This document shows positions 14,519 through 23,847 of a stretch of 64,000 bases of DNA, one piece after another. The position numbers and the translations under genes are program-made. The first letter of the stretch is position 1. Each line of letters begins with the position of its first letter. The notes beneath the pieces are model-generated. The model saw only the letters and a program-made list of their open reading frames with translations, searched no databases and had not been told where the DNA came from. The DNA lies in contig OZ245061.1 in the NCBI GenBank assembly GCA_965224755.1, positions 1,860,001 through 1,924,000 on the forward strand, read 5' to 3'. Source of the DNA: Hellea sp965224755. GTDB lineage: Bacteria > Pseudomonadota > Alphaproteobacteria > Caulobacterales > Maricaulaceae.

Positions 14519-15481
14519 TCAGCTCAACAACTTAGCAAAAATAAAGGCGAGCACAAAAGCTATCGGCAAAGTCAGCACCCATGACAGTAAGACTTCGATG
14601 ATTTTTTTCTTGTGGCCTTTGCCTGTGACTGCGCCGATACCGAAAAGCGCGCCGACCGAGACATGAGTTGTCGAGACGGCGAGTCCCATTTTAGAGGCGA
14701 AAATAACCAGAAAGGCCGTGACCAGATTGCCGGTCAGGCCTTCTGCGGCGTTCATATCCGTGATTTGCCGGCTCATCACTTCGGCGATGCGGCGCACGAA
14801 GAGCATCCCGCCAATGGTCATGATAATCCCTATAGACGCATAGACGGTAAAATCTGTCATCCCCGTACCAGCGCCGAGCAAAGCAATCGAGGCGATTTTG
14901 GGGGTATCATTAACGGCCCGCGAAAAACACACAGCCGTGCCCGAAAGAATATGGGCATAGCGCCCCGCCGGATGCAGCCCAGCCCCTGCCTCATTTGGCT
15001 TGGACACTACTGACCGGAGTTTCCAGAGCACGAATGTCGCCGCCGCGGCAATGGCCGGAGATAACAGCAATGGGATAGCGCCCTTATTGACCAGCGGCAT
15101 GAGGTTAACATCTTTAGAGGCCAGAGCCACGCCCGCCCCCGCGAGGCTGCCCAAAATTGAATGCGTCGTCGAAATCGGATAGCGTAGGAAGGTTGCCAGC
15201 ACGACGGTGCCAGCCGCGCCCGCTGCAAACGCCAATGCAAATGTGCAGCTTTCCAGAATATCCGGCGTGACAACGCCTTTGCCTGAAAAGGTTTTGGCCA
15301 CGGATGCGCCTAAAATAACGGCCAGCAAAGCGCCAATCAACGTCGCTCCATTGGCCACCCACCACGCCTGACGATAGGAGAGGTCTCCCCCGCCCCAAAG
15401 CGTGGCAACCCCTTTGAAATTATCATTCGCGCCATTGGCAAAGGCGAGCAACGCCACAACGGCAAAAAACAGAATTTCCAA
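14519..15481 (-). CDS. pit: Inorganic phosphate transporter, Pit family
   Basis: A 320-residue polytopic permease of the PiT family (proton- or cation-coupled phosphate uptake). Both family signatures are visible: GANDNFKGVATLWGG near the N-terminus and the related second-repeat motif with STTHVSVGALFGIG near residue 270; the first repeat has STTHSILGS. About ten hydrophobic segments. The usual PhoU-like accessory gene (DUF47) is not adjacent. Its final codons lie in a 19-bp sequence duplicated at 13264-13282 beyond the dehydrogenase gene. Confidence 0.95.
   Translation of the reverse strand: MEILFFAVVALLAFANGANDNFKGVATLWGGGDLSYRQAWWVANGATLIGALLAVILGASVAKTFSGKGVVTPDILESCTFALAFAAGAAGTVVLATFLRYPISTTHSILGSLAGAGVALASKDVNLMPLVNKGAIPLLLSPAIAAAATFVLWKLRSVVSKPNEAGAGLHPAGRYAHILSGTAVCFSRAVNDTPKIASIALLGAGTGMTDFTVYASIGIIMTIGGMLFVRRIAEVMSRQITDMNAAEGLTGNLVTAFLVIFASKMGLAVSTTHVSVGALFGIGAVTGKGHKKKIIEVLLSWVLTLPIAFVLAFIFAKLLS
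14528..14546. repeat. Right copy of the 19-bp direct repeat, within the end of pit
   Basis: Identical to 13264-13282. Here the sequence encodes the FIFAKLL end of the phosphate transporter. The two copies bound a 1.26-kb segment that carries the small membrane frame and the alcohol dehydrogenase. Confidence 0.7.
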
Positions 15482-15681
15482 AGACTCAACCTCAATTCAA
15501 AAGGGGAGTTAGGCTGCTCGGCAGCGTCAATACAAGGATAATTATCCCGATTGACAAAGACGTGATGCGCCGTGAGGAAAAAAGCTTGAGACATTCTGCA
15601 ATGCCGAAAACTTTGGCTTCATGACGACGCGTAAGGGCTGCAATGCCGAGCCGGATAAGCCCCCCCAATGGCTGTGCGTTG

Positions 15682-16875
15682 TCAATATGACGTCACATCG
15701 TGACGATATAGCCAGTCCATTCGCTTATGCACGACGCTAGGCAGCAATCTACTCGCCAGCCACATCGGACCATATGTCATAATCTGGCCCATGCGCGTAT
15801 TTTGATGAAATGTCTTCATATTGGCCCGTGATTCAGCCTGAACCTTACTGCTCCTTACAAAGCGCCGGGCTTGATAGGCCTTGAGCGACTGCGGCAAACT
15901 TTGATTGGGCTTAGAAATTTCTGCGGCTAAGACCCAACCATCCTCAACTGCCATGGCCGCCCCCTGCGCCAAGAAGGGCAACATTGGGTGGGCAGCATCC
16001 CCGAGCAGTGCCACACGGCCATCTGTCCATCTTGTCAATGGCGCCCGATCAAACAGCGCCCAGCGATAAAGCGAACCGGGTTCGACAGCTTGAATAATAT
16101 GGGTAATCACAGGGTGCCACCCTTGGAAATCCCTCAGAGCTTCTTCCCGGTTCCCCAGCTCTGACCAACCTTCCCGGGCCCAATCATCACGTTCAACCAC
16201 ACCGACGAAATTGGCCAATGTTCCACGGCGCAAACGATAGGTAACGCCGTGGCGCCCTTGCCCGAACCAGGCACAGGACGTTGGATTGGGGGCATGGCGC
16301 CCCAAAACCTCCATCGGTACAACGGCGCGCCACGCAACATTGCCGGTGAAGACAGGCTTATCCGGCCCTAGCATCTGCTCTCGCACTCCGGAGCGAATAC
16401 CATCAGCCCCAATTAAGACGTCGCCTGAAAACATTCGCCCATCTTGCAGCCTGATCGTAACATTATCCTTATCTTGTTCATATCCAATGACAGTCGCGCC
16501 AAGTTTAAGAGCCCTCGGCGCACGCGCGTTCAAACTATTCTTCAAAGCCTCTATATAGTCGGCGCGGTGAATATGCAGATAGGGCGAGCCCCATTTTTCA
16601 ATCGCTTGCTTAGCCAGCGGAATGGAGAAGATATGCCGCCCGCTTTTGCCCATACGGGCCTCAATGGATTCCGGCATAAATGCAGTCTCGGCAATCTTAT
16701 CTTGAAGGCCCAAGGCTTCAAATACTTTCATGGCATTGGGCGATATCTGCACACCCGAACCGACTTCGCCAAACTTCGAAACTTGCTCAAAGACGGTCAC
16801 GTCGTGCCCGTGATGGGCGCAGCAGAGCGCCGCCGTCAGGCCGCCAATCCCGCCCCCTGCGATCAAAATTTTCAT
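15682..16875 (-). CDS. FAD-dependent aromatic-type monooxygenase
   Basis: A 397-residue class A flavoprotein monooxygenase resembling salicylate/3-hydroxybenzoate hydroxylases. The FAD dinucleotide-binding motif GGGIGGLTAALCCAHHG is at the N-terminus; GADGIRS (the DG motif) lies near residue 155 and GDAAHPMLPFLAQGAAMAVED, which binds the FAD ribityl/pyrophosphate, near residue 290. The hydroxylated substrate cannot be predicted. No ring-cleavage genes are nearby. The 200-base gap upstream of pit (15482-15681) contains no gene. Confidence 0.92.
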   Translation of the reverse strand: MKILIAGGGIGGLTAALCCAHHGHDVTVFEQVSKFGEVGSGVQISPNAMKVFEALGLQDKIAETAFMPESIEARMGKSGRHIFSIPLAKQAIEKWGSPYLHIHRADYIEALKNSLNARAPRALKLGATVIGYEQDKDNVTIRLQDGRMFSGDVLIGADGIRSGVREQMLGPDKPVFTGNVAWRAVVPMEVLGRHAPNPTSCAWFGQGRHGVTYRLRRGTLANFVGVVERDDWAREGWSELGNREEALRDFQGWHPVITHIIQAVEPGSLYRWALFDRAPLTRWTDGRVALLGDAAHPMLPFLAQGAAMAVEDGWVLAAEISKPNQSLPQSLKAYQARRFVRSSKVQAESRANMKTFHQNTRMGQIMTYGPMWLASRLLPSVVHKRMDWLYRHDVTSY

Positions 16876-16948
16876 GGCCTATCGATAGCTATTAACGCCC
16901 TGAATGCATGCCAACATATGAGGCCCGCGCGACTGTGAGAGCCCAACA

Positions 16949-17662
16949 TTATGCCGCTTTTGCAATCGCGGCGAGGCTTTCCATCTCTAGGCTGGCCCCG
17001 CCGATGAGGGCTCCGTTTACATTCGCCGTTTCGAGGATATCTTTAGCATTAGCCGGCTTAACCGAGCCGCCATAAAGCAAACGGATACTGCCGCCGACTT
17101 GCCCGCGAATAGCTCCGTGCATTTCCGCGATATCGGCTATGGTCGCCGTCTTGCCTGTTCCAATGGCCCATATCGGCTCATAGGCCAAAACATAATCGCT
17201 CAGCCCGCCGGGAACGGATTTCGATATTTGCCCGGAGACAACAGATTGGGCGTTCCCCGCTTCGCGCTGGGCTAGGCTTTCGCCGACGCAAATAATCGGC
17301 GTCAATCCTGCCTTGGACGCAGCGAGGGCTTTGGCATTGACATCTGCATCGACCTCGCCTGCGGCCCGTCTTTCGGAATGGCCGACAATCACATAATTTG
17401 CGCCTGCTGATTTCGCCATGCCTGCACTGACCTCGCCCGTATGCGCGCCTTTGTCAGCAGCATGACAGTTTTGCGCGCCCAGAAATATTCCCGCATCAGC
17501 GCAGGCCTGTACCATTGGCGCAATAAAAGGCATGGGCGGGCAGATCAGAACATCAATATGGCGGCGCTGACCCGGGGGCATTATCGCCGCAAATTCTTTG
17601 GGTTTGGAGGCCCAACCCATATCCCCGTGCATCTTCCAGTTTCCGGCTATAAGCGGGCGCAT
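16949..17662 (-). CDS. tpiA: Triosephosphate isomerase
   Basis: Interconverts dihydroxyacetone phosphate and glyceraldehyde 3-phosphate in glycolysis/gluconeogenesis. Catalytic residues are in place: Lys in GNWKMHG, His in IVGHSERR, Glu in AYEPIWAIGTGKTAT, and the phosphate-binding LLYGGSVKPAN. The start at 17662 (RPLIAGNWKMHG) fits the family; a slightly longer frame begins at 17677. At 237 residues it is a little short of the usual 250 but complete. It is divergent from the ppiD gene, as in several related alphaproteobacteria. Confidence 0.97.
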   Translation of the reverse strand: MRPLIAGNWKMHGDMGWASKPKEFAAIMPPGQRRHIDVLICPPMPFIAPMVQACADAGIFLGAQNCHAADKGAHTGEVSAGMAKSAGANYVIVGHSERRAAGEVDADVNAKALAASKAGLTPIICVGESLAQREAGNAQSVVSGQISKSVPGGLSDYVLAYEPIWAIGTGKTATIADIAEMHGAIRGQVGGSIRLLYGGSVKPANAKDILETANVNGALIGGASLEMESLAAIAKAA

Positions 17663-17782
17663 AATCTCTCCTGTCAATTACAGCAACATAATGCCGTGAT
17701 TACGCATATTCGCAAGGTTAAACAGGCTTGTAACCATTAGGCCGCATCGCTATGTAAAACCAAATCAAATCGGGAATGTCTC

Positions 17783-19705
17783 ATGGCCGAATCTGTTGGC
17801 GGTAAAATTCGAAATACTATGGTCGCGATCCTGATCGGATTGTTGGTCGTGGCCTTTGCGGTTTGGGGGGTCAATGATGTCTTCACGCCAAGCGCCAAAG
17901 ATGCCGTCATCAGTATCGGCAAGATCAACATAACCTCCCGGGATTTCGAAACTGCCTTTGAGCAGGAATTAAGGACAATCAACCGCGACCAAGGCACCAC
18001 CGTCACCAATCAGCAAGCCTATGCGCAGGGCCTGCATAACCGCGTGCTGCAAACTCTCTTGACCGATGCCGTGATTGCGATTGATTCAGACAGCCTTGGC
18101 GTCGGCGTAAACCGCAGTGTTGCGCGCAAGGCTGTCACCGACATCCCCTCTTTCCAGAACGAGCTGACAGGGAAGTTCTCAGAGAAAAAACTCAATGAAG
18201 TTCTGGCCCGCAACCGCATCACCCGCAAACAATTTGAAGATGATATTTTCCGCACCCTGCGCCGCCAGCAAACCGTTCCGGCGATCATTGGCGGCCTCGA
18301 AGCCCCTGCAGGCTTTGCCACTCAGCGCTATAATTTTGTCACCGAGCAGAGAAAAGCGAGAGTTTTGACGCTCAATGCTGAGGCTGTCTCCGCGCCCGAG
18401 GCCCCGGATGAAGAGACCTTGAAAGCCTATGTCGAAACTAACGGCACGCGTTATACGGCCCCGGAATATCGCCGCATCGTGATGTTGCGCCTTGAGACCT
18501 TTGACTTAACCCCGGATTTAGAAGTGACCGACGAGGAATTAAAAGCAGCCTTCGAGTATAAGATCGAGCTTGGCGAAATCGGAGCGCCCGAAACCCGCTC
18601 CGTTGTTCAAATCACAGCGGCAGATGAAGCCACCGCCCTCAAGGCCGTCGAACAACTCGCCAATACTGACGCCGCGCTTGTCGCGTCCGGCCTCGGTCTT
18701 GTTGCGCCGGAAATATATACGGATGTCAAAGCCGACACGATTTTCGATCCTGAAACAGCCAAAGCCGCCTTTGCCATGAAAGAAGGCGAGGCCAAAGCCC
18801 TACTTGGCAGTCTTGGGTTTTGGTATGCCGTGAAAGTTACCGCTATTACGCCCCCTATCGTGCCTGATTTTGAGGGTGCCAAAGCCGGGCTTACCCAAAC
18901 GCTGCTGAAAGAAAAAGCCGCCGAAATGCTCTATGACATCACCGGCGATATCGAAGATGCTATGGCGGACGGCCTGACGCTGGAAGAAGTATCTGCTAAG
19001 GTGAATGTGCCTCTGTCTTATTACGATTTCATCGACCGTTCCGGCACCACGCGCGGCGGCGTGCGCATGAGCGGGTTTTCCGTCATCCCCGGCATTGCCA
19101 CAGATGACACGCTCTTGCGCGAGATATTTGTCAGCGATCTTGGCTATGAAACCGATTTGTTTGAAACCGGCACAAACGGTTATGCCGCTATTCGCGTGGA
19201 CGATATTATCGACAGCAAGATGCGGCCATTTGAAGACGTTAAAGACAAAGCCCTCGCCGCTTGGACGCAAGAAGAAATTGGCAAAGAATTGGATGAACTC
19301 GCCGCTGAATTGGCCGGAAAAGCGCAAACAGGCGAGAGCTTGGAGACTTTAGCCAAAGACGTCGGCAATGGGGCTAAAATTGAAGAAATATTGCTTGTCC
19401 GCGCGAGGCCGCCCGAAACCCTCGGCGCGCGCGTTACGGTCGATTTGCTGGACGGCGAGATCGGCGAGATTTCGCGCGGCCCCGGCGCGCAGCCGCAAAC
19501 CCGCCAAGTCGCAAAGCTTTTGCAAATCATCCCCAACCAAGACGGCCTCGCTGGTCAATTTCTTGATGTCCTTCAGGAACAAGCCACAGCGGCAATTAGT
19601 TCTGATCTGCAAAATGCCTATCAACAGGCGGTTTTGCGCGAGCATACGCTGCAAGAATACCCAGACAAAATCAAGACTGCGCTGGGTATCACCAGCGGCG
19701 AATAA
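17783..19705 (+). CDS. PpiD-like membrane-anchored peptidyl-prolyl isomerase/chaperone
   Basis: A 640-residue protein with an N-terminal membrane anchor (about residues 12-30) followed by a SurA-N-like chaperone domain (SIGKINITSRDFETAFEQ...). A weakly conserved parvulin region lies near 220-360 and a second chaperone-like region toward the C-terminus. PpiD family members sit at the SecYEG translocon in the periplasm and help exported proteins fold; many have an inactive isomerase domain, and the usual parvulin active-site residues are not obvious here. Its stop codon shares a base with the trpE start (TAATG), so it is the first gene of the trp series. Confidence 0.88.
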   Translation: MAESVGGKIRNTMVAILIGLLVVAFAVWGVNDVFTPSAKDAVISIGKINITSRDFETAFEQELRTINRDQGTTVTNQQAYAQGLHNRVLQTLLTDAVIAIDSDSLGVGVNRSVARKAVTDIPSFQNELTGKFSEKKLNEVLARNRITRKQFEDDIFRTLRRQQTVPAIIGGLEAPAGFATQRYNFVTEQRKARVLTLNAEAVSAPEAPDEETLKAYVETNGTRYTAPEYRRIVMLRLETFDLTPDLEVTDEELKAAFEYKIELGEIGAPETRSVVQITAADEATALKAVEQLANTDAALVASGLGLVAPEIYTDVKADTIFDPETAKAAFAMKEGEAKALLGSLGFWYAVKVTAITPPIVPDFEGAKAGLTQTLLKEKAAEMLYDITGDIEDAMADGLTLEEVSAKVNVPLSYYDFIDRSGTTRGGVRMSGFSVIPGIATDDTLLREIFVSDLGYETDLFETGTNGYAAIRVDDIIDSKMRPFEDVKDKALAAWTQEEIGKELDELAAELAGKAQTGESLETLAKDVGNGAKIEEILLVRARPPETLGARVTVDLLDGEIGEISRGPGAQPQTRQVAKLLQIIPNQDGLAGQFLDVLQEQATAAISSDLQNAYQQAVLREHTLQEYPDKIKTALGITSGE

Positions 19706-21195
19706 TGCCGACGGAAATCCATCCCTCCCGCGCGGATTTCGAGAGCGCGCCCAAACCACAGCTGGTCTATGCGCGGGTGATCAATGATCTGGATACGCCG
19801 GTCTCCGCTTACCTCAAAATCGCCAAAGGCAAGCCCTATGCTTTCTTGTTTGAATCCGTTCAAGGCGGGGAGATACGCGGGCGCTATTCCTTTTTGGGCT
19901 TCTCGCCTGATGTGATTTGGCGCGCCCATGGCGATGTCAGTGAAATATCGCATAATGGCAGTGATTTCAAATCCTTAAACGGTAAACCTCTCGATACATT
20001 ACGCCGCTTACAACAGGAAAGTGCGTTTGAATTGCCCGATGGCATCCCGCCTATGGGGGCGGGCCTGTTTGGCTATCTCGGCTATGATATGATCCGGCAA
20101 GTCGAAGAGCTTGCCTCCGACCTGCCCGACCCGATTGGCACGCCGGACGCCATCATGGTGCGGCCTACAATCGTGTGTATTTTCGATGCTGTGGCGCAGG
20201 AAATCATTGTCGCCTCGCCTGTTTATGAGGGCGGAACCTATGACCAAGCCGCCGAGCGAATAGAGGCCGTCATCCGCGGCCTCAGCCTGCCGTCAAGTTC
20301 CAATGTCATTGACGATATAAAAACGCCCGTCATCGAGCCTAAACTCGGCACGACATTATCGGCCTTTTCAAGCCGCGTAAAAAAAGCCAAAGATTACATC
20401 CTCGCGGGCGATATTTTCCAAGTCGTGATCGGGCAGCGCCTTTCCGCCCCGCTTCCGGCCAGCGAATTTGCCCTCTATCGGTCATTACGGAGGCTGAACC
20501 CCTCGCCCTTTCTCTATTTTCTTAATTTTGAAGACCATTCTATTATCGGCTCCAGCCCTGAAATTCTGGTGCGCCTAAGAGACGGCATTGTCACCATACG
20601 GCCCATTGCCGGTACCCGCCCGCGCGGAAAGACGGCGGCTGAAGACCGCCAGAACGAAATTGACTTGCTGGCCGACCCGAAAGAATGCGCCGAACACCTT
20701 ATGCTGCTTGATCTGGGCCGCAATGATGTTGGCCGGGTGTCCAAGCCAGGCACTGTGCGCGTCACCGAAGAATTTAACGTCGAGCGCTATAGCCATGTCA
20801 TGCATATCGTCTCCAATGTCGAAGGCGAGATATTAGACGAGCATGACGCTATCTCGGCGCTTTTCGCAGGCTTCCCGGCGGGCACGGTGAGCGGCGCGCC
20901 CAAAGTCCGCGCGATGCAAATTATTGACGAGCTTGAGGCTGAAAAACGCGGTATCTATGCAGGAGCTGTCGGCTATATCAGCTCGAATGGCGATATGGAC
21001 ACAGCGATTGCTTTGCGCACGGGGATTGTCAAAGACGGGACGCTGCATGTCCGCGCCGGCGCAGGGATTGTCATGGACTCTGTTCCGAAATTAGAGTTTG
21101 AAGAAACACTGCACAAAGCTGCGGCGCTTTTCAGAGCCGCTGAACAATCCGTGAAGTTTGATCCCCGCCTGCGCGGGGATGAGCGGGAGAATTAG
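19705..21195 (+). CDS. trpE: Anthranilate synthase component I
   Basis: Chorismate-binding large subunit that makes anthranilate from chorismate and ammonia or glutamine, the first step of tryptophan synthesis. At 496 residues it is full length. The feedback-sensing Ser lies at S51 in FLFESVQGG, and the catalytic region has PIAGTRPRG, DLGRNDVGRVS, AGFPAGTVSGAPK and the C-terminal RAGAGIVMDSVP. Start overlaps the ppiD stop. A paired repeat element lies between this gene and trpG. No attenuator leader peptide is visible, since trpE is translated directly from the upstream gene. Confidence 0.98.
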   Translation: MPTEIHPSRADFESAPKPQLVYARVINDLDTPVSAYLKIAKGKPYAFLFESVQGGEIRGRYSFLGFSPDVIWRAHGDVSEISHNGSDFKSLNGKPLDTLRRLQQESAFELPDGIPPMGAGLFGYLGYDMIRQVEELASDLPDPIGTPDAIMVRPTIVCIFDAVAQEIIVASPVYEGGTYDQAAERIEAVIRGLSLPSSSNVIDDIKTPVIEPKLGTTLSAFSSRVKKAKDYILAGDIFQVVIGQRLSAPLPASEFALYRSLRRLNPSPFLYFLNFEDHSIIGSSPEILVRLRDGIVTIRPIAGTRPRGKTAAEDRQNEIDLLADPKECAEHLMLLDLGRNDVGRVSKPGTVRVTEEFNVERYSHVMHIVSNVEGEILDEHDAISALFAGFPAGTVSGAPKVRAMQIIDELEAEKRGIYAGAVGYISSNGDMDTAIALRTGIVKDGTLHVRAGAGIVMDSVPKLEFEETLHKAAALFRAAEQSVKFDPRLRGDEREN

Positions 21196-21218
21196 ATGAT
21201 GTTAATGACCAAACCCCA

Positions 21219-21354
21219 TCCTTCTCCTTGGGGAGAAGGTCCCCGAAGGGGGGATGAGGGGACACAAACGACCAAAGGGTGTGCGTTTGAACTCTCGCGT
21301 TATTATCTCCCCTCATCCGCCGCTTTGCGGCACCTTCTCCCCAAGGAGAAGGGA
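21219..21354. repeat. Paired intergenic palindromic repeat, family 1, inside the trp operon
   Basis: Two inverted units (about 21219-21272 and 21306-21354) each contain the CTTCTCCTTGGGGAGAAGG-type palindrome and a GATGAGGGG/CCCCTCATC tail. Together they can fold into one large stem. The element fills almost the whole 167-base trpE-trpG gap and belongs to the same family as 10831-10961 and 22910-23028. Confidence 0.8.
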
Positions 21355-21362
21355 ATTTAGCT

Positions 21363-21941
21363 ATGCTCCTAGTCATCAATAATTATGACAGCTTTACCTA
21401 TAATCTCGTGCATTACGCGCAGGAGATGGGGGCGCAGACCCGTGTTATTCGCAATGATGATATGAGCGCGGGTGAGGCGCTAAGTCTTGGCGCGAAGGCG
21501 GTGCTGCTCTCCCCCGGCCCGAAAACACCGGATGCGGCGGGGATATGCCTAGAGCTTATTAGCCAAGCACCCGAAGACCTGCCCATTCTCGGTATTTGTC
21601 TGGGCCAGCAAGCCATTGGGCAGGCGTTTGGCGGCAAAATCATCCGCGCCAAGCAGATTATGCACGGCAAGGTCTCGCCAATCCTGCATGACGGGACGGG
21701 CTTGTTCGCTGGGCTGGATAGCCCGTTTAAAGCTACGCGTTATCACAGCCTCTCGGTCGAGCGGGAAACTCTGCCGGATTGCCTGACGGTCAATGCTTGG
21801 ACGGAAGACGGCGAAATTATGAGTCTGCGCCATAAGACTCGCCCGCTTCACGGCCTACAATTTCATCCCGAATCCATTGCCTCTGAAAACGGACATGAAC
21901 TTATCGGTGCTTTCTTAAAGCTGGCGGACATAAAAAAGTGA
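21363..21941 (+). CDS. trpG: Anthranilate synthase component II (glutamine amidotransferase)
   Basis: Class I glutamine amidotransferase subunit of 192 residues that feeds ammonia to TrpE. The catalytic triad is C79 in GICLGQQ with H168 and E170 in LQFHPES. The N-terminus MLLVINNYDSFTYNLV is typical. In many bacteria the same protein also serves PabB; no pab gene is in view. It ends four bases into trpD (ATGA-like overlap, here with a GTG start for trpD). Confidence 0.97.
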   Translation: MLLVINNYDSFTYNLVHYAQEMGAQTRVIRNDDMSAGEALSLGAKAVLLSPGPKTPDAAGICLELISQAPEDLPILGICLGQQAIGQAFGGKIIRAKQIMHGKVSPILHDGTGLFAGLDSPFKATRYHSLSVERETLPDCLTVNAWTEDGEIMSLRHKTRPLHGLQFHPESIASENGHELIGAFLKLADIKK

Positions 21942-22894
21942 CCTCGTTTGGCGATATGATGCGGGCGATCCTGCGCGGCGAAAAATCACAGGCCGAGATT
22001 ACGGATTTCCTCGTCTCGTTAAATGATAATGGCCTGACATCGGAACATGTCCGCATCGGCGTGGAAATCATGCGCGAAAATATGATACCTGCCGATATTA
22101 ACGGCGCGATTGATATTGTCGGCACGGGCGGCACCGGGCTGCATACGCTCTCGATTTCGACAGCCTCTGCCCTTGTCTGCGCCGGAGCCGGCGCCAAAGT
22201 CGCCAAGCACGGCAACCGCGCGGCCAGCAGCTTGACCGGAACGGCGGATACGCTGTCCGAACTTGGTGTAAATTTAGCCATATCCCCGGAGAAAGCGGCG
22301 CAATGTGTTGCCAAAGCCGGTATTGGGTTTCTCTTTGCGCCTAATCACCATCCGGCCATGGCCCATGTCGGCCCGGCCCGAAAGGCCATAGGCAAACGCA
22401 CGATTTTCAACCTGCTCGGCCCGATGAGTAATCCTGCGGGCACAAAGCGGATGTTGGTCGGGGTTTGCGACGATCATTGGCGGCATCTGATGGCCGAAGC
22501 CTTTGCCGGGCTCGGCGCAGAGCATATCTGGATCGTGCACGGCGCGGACGGGCTGGACGAGATCACGACAACCGGCCCGACACATATATCTGAGGTCAAA
22601 AGCGGGAAGGTCACCGAAATTATCCTCACGCCGGAAAATTACGGCATTGAGAGAGTTTCGATTGAGAGCCTGCGCGGGGGAAGACCCGCAGAGAACGCAG
22701 CGGCTTTACGCAGTTTACTGAATGGCAGACACAGCGCTTACCGCGATATTGTAAGGCTCAATGCGGGCGCGGCGCTGATGATTGCCGGATTGGCGGATGA
22801 TATAGAGGCAGGCATAGATTTGGCCACAAAGAGCATTGACAGCGGCAAGGCGGAGATGGCGCTGAAGCGGCTAATTGAGGTGAGCTGTGGGTAA
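21938..22894 (+). CDS. trpD: Anthranilate phosphoribosyltransferase
   Basis: Transfers phosphoribosyl from PRPP to anthranilate. The PRPP-binding glycine-rich segment DIVGTGGTGLHTLSIST, the KHGNRAASS loop and a FAPNHHPAM segment followed by RKAIGKRTIFNLLGPMSNPA are all present. At 318 residues it is near the usual 330-340. The GTG start at 21938 overlaps the trpG stop, so the two are coupled. The next gene, trpC, is separated by a repeat pair. Confidence 0.97.
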   Translation: MTSFGDMMRAILRGEKSQAEITDFLVSLNDNGLTSEHVRIGVEIMRENMIPADINGAIDIVGTGGTGLHTLSISTASALVCAGAGAKVAKHGNRAASSLTGTADTLSELGVNLAISPEKAAQCVAKAGIGFLFAPNHHPAMAHVGPARKAIGKRTIFNLLGPMSNPAGTKRMLVGVCDDHWRHLMAEAFAGLGAEHIWIVHGADGLDEITTTGPTHISEVKSGKVTEIILTPENYGIERVSIESLRGGRPAENAAALRSLLNGRHSAYRDIVRLNAGAALMIAGLADDIEAGIDLATKSIDSGKAEMALKRLIEVSCG

Positions 22895-22909
22895 CTTTCA
22901 ATTCACCAA

Positions 22910-23028
22910 TCCCCTCTCCCCAAGGGAGAGGGTCCGCGAAGCGGGGGTGAGGGGTAATGAATGTCAAAACCTCCTTGTCGTGGCCCCTCATCCGCCCTTC
23001 GGGCACCTTCTCCCCCGAGGAGAAGGGC
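22910..23028. repeat. Paired intergenic palindromic repeat, family 1, between trpD and trpC
   Basis: Two units (22910-22955 and 22983-23028) in inverted orientation, with CCCTCTCCCCAAGGGAGAGGG- and CTTCTCCCCCGAGGAGAAGG-type palindromes and GGTGAGGGG/CCCCTCATC ends. It occupies almost the whole trpD-trpC gap, so trpC starts just after it. Confidence 0.8.
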
Positions 23029-23040
23029 TTGGAAATCAAT

Positions 23041-23844
23041 ATGCCTAGCCATATGAACATCCCCGACATCCTCGCCAAAATCGCCGCTTACAAAGCCGGT
23101 GAAGTCGCGGCTCTGCAAGACGATATCTCAATCGAGGAACTGCGCGAGATCGCCCGCGACCAAGCCCCGGCGCGCAGCTTTGCCAGAGCTATCCAAACCG
23201 CGCCCACCCCTGCCCTCATCTGCGAGATTAAGAAAGCCAGCCCGTCCAAAGGCGTCATTCGCGAGGATTTCGACCCCGTCGCCATTGCCAAAGCTTACGA
23301 GGCGGGCGGCGCGGCCTGTCTCTCCGTGCTCACTGACGGGCCAAGCTTTCAGGGCAGTATCAAAATTTTCAAAGCCGTGCGCGCGGCAATAAGCCTGCCG
23401 CTGCTGCGCAAAGATTTCATGCTAGACCCGATACAAATCACCGAGTCCCGCGCCATGGGCGCCGACGCGATATTGGTCATCCTCGCCATGGTCGATGACG
23501 ACACCGCCCGCGCTTTAATGAAAGAAGCCGCGAGCCTCGGCATGGACGCGCTGGTGGAAACACACGACGAAGATGAACTGGGCCGCGCAGTGACGCTCGG
23601 AGCGACCCTCATAGGCATCAACAATCGCGACCTACGAACATTTGAAACATCACTCGAAACTTTTGGACGATTAGCCGAACACGCCCCAAAAGACGCAACC
23701 CTCATCGCCGAAAGCGGCATCTTCACACGAAGCGACATAGACCGCCTCGCCAAACACGGCGCACAAGGCTACCTCATAGGCGAAAGCCTGATGCGGCAGG
23801 ATGATGTTGCTGGGGCAACTAAAGCGATTAACCGCCAACAATAA
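23041..23844 (+). CDS. trpC: Indole-3-glycerol phosphate synthase
   Basis: Closes the indole ring in tryptophan synthesis. The TIM-barrel active site residues are visible: Glu/Lys in ICEIKKASPSKG, Lys in LLRKDFMLDPIQI, Glu in ALVETHDE, Asn in IGINNRDL and the phosphate-binding IAESGIF. The start at 23041 or the nearby ATG at 23053 fits the family length of about 265; the longer frame from 22957 reads through the repeat element and is rejected. It is the last trp gene here; trpF, trpB and trpA are not in the window. Confidence 0.97.
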   Translation: MPSHMNIPDILAKIAAYKAGEVAALQDDISIEELREIARDQAPARSFARAIQTAPTPALICEIKKASPSKGVIREDFDPVAIAKAYEAGGAACLSVLTDGPSFQGSIKIFKAVRAAISLPLLRKDFMLDPIQITESRAMGADAILVILAMVDDDTARALMKEAASLGMDALVETHDEDELGRAVTLGATLIGINNRDLRTFETSLETFGRLAEHAPKDATLIAESGIFTRSDIDRLAKHGAQGYLIGESLMRQDDVAGATKAINRQQ

Positions 23845-23847
23845 TAA

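Noticed and set aside
22957..23040. N-terminal extension of trpC
   Set aside because: Translates the intergenic repeat; the family start is at 23041 or 23053.
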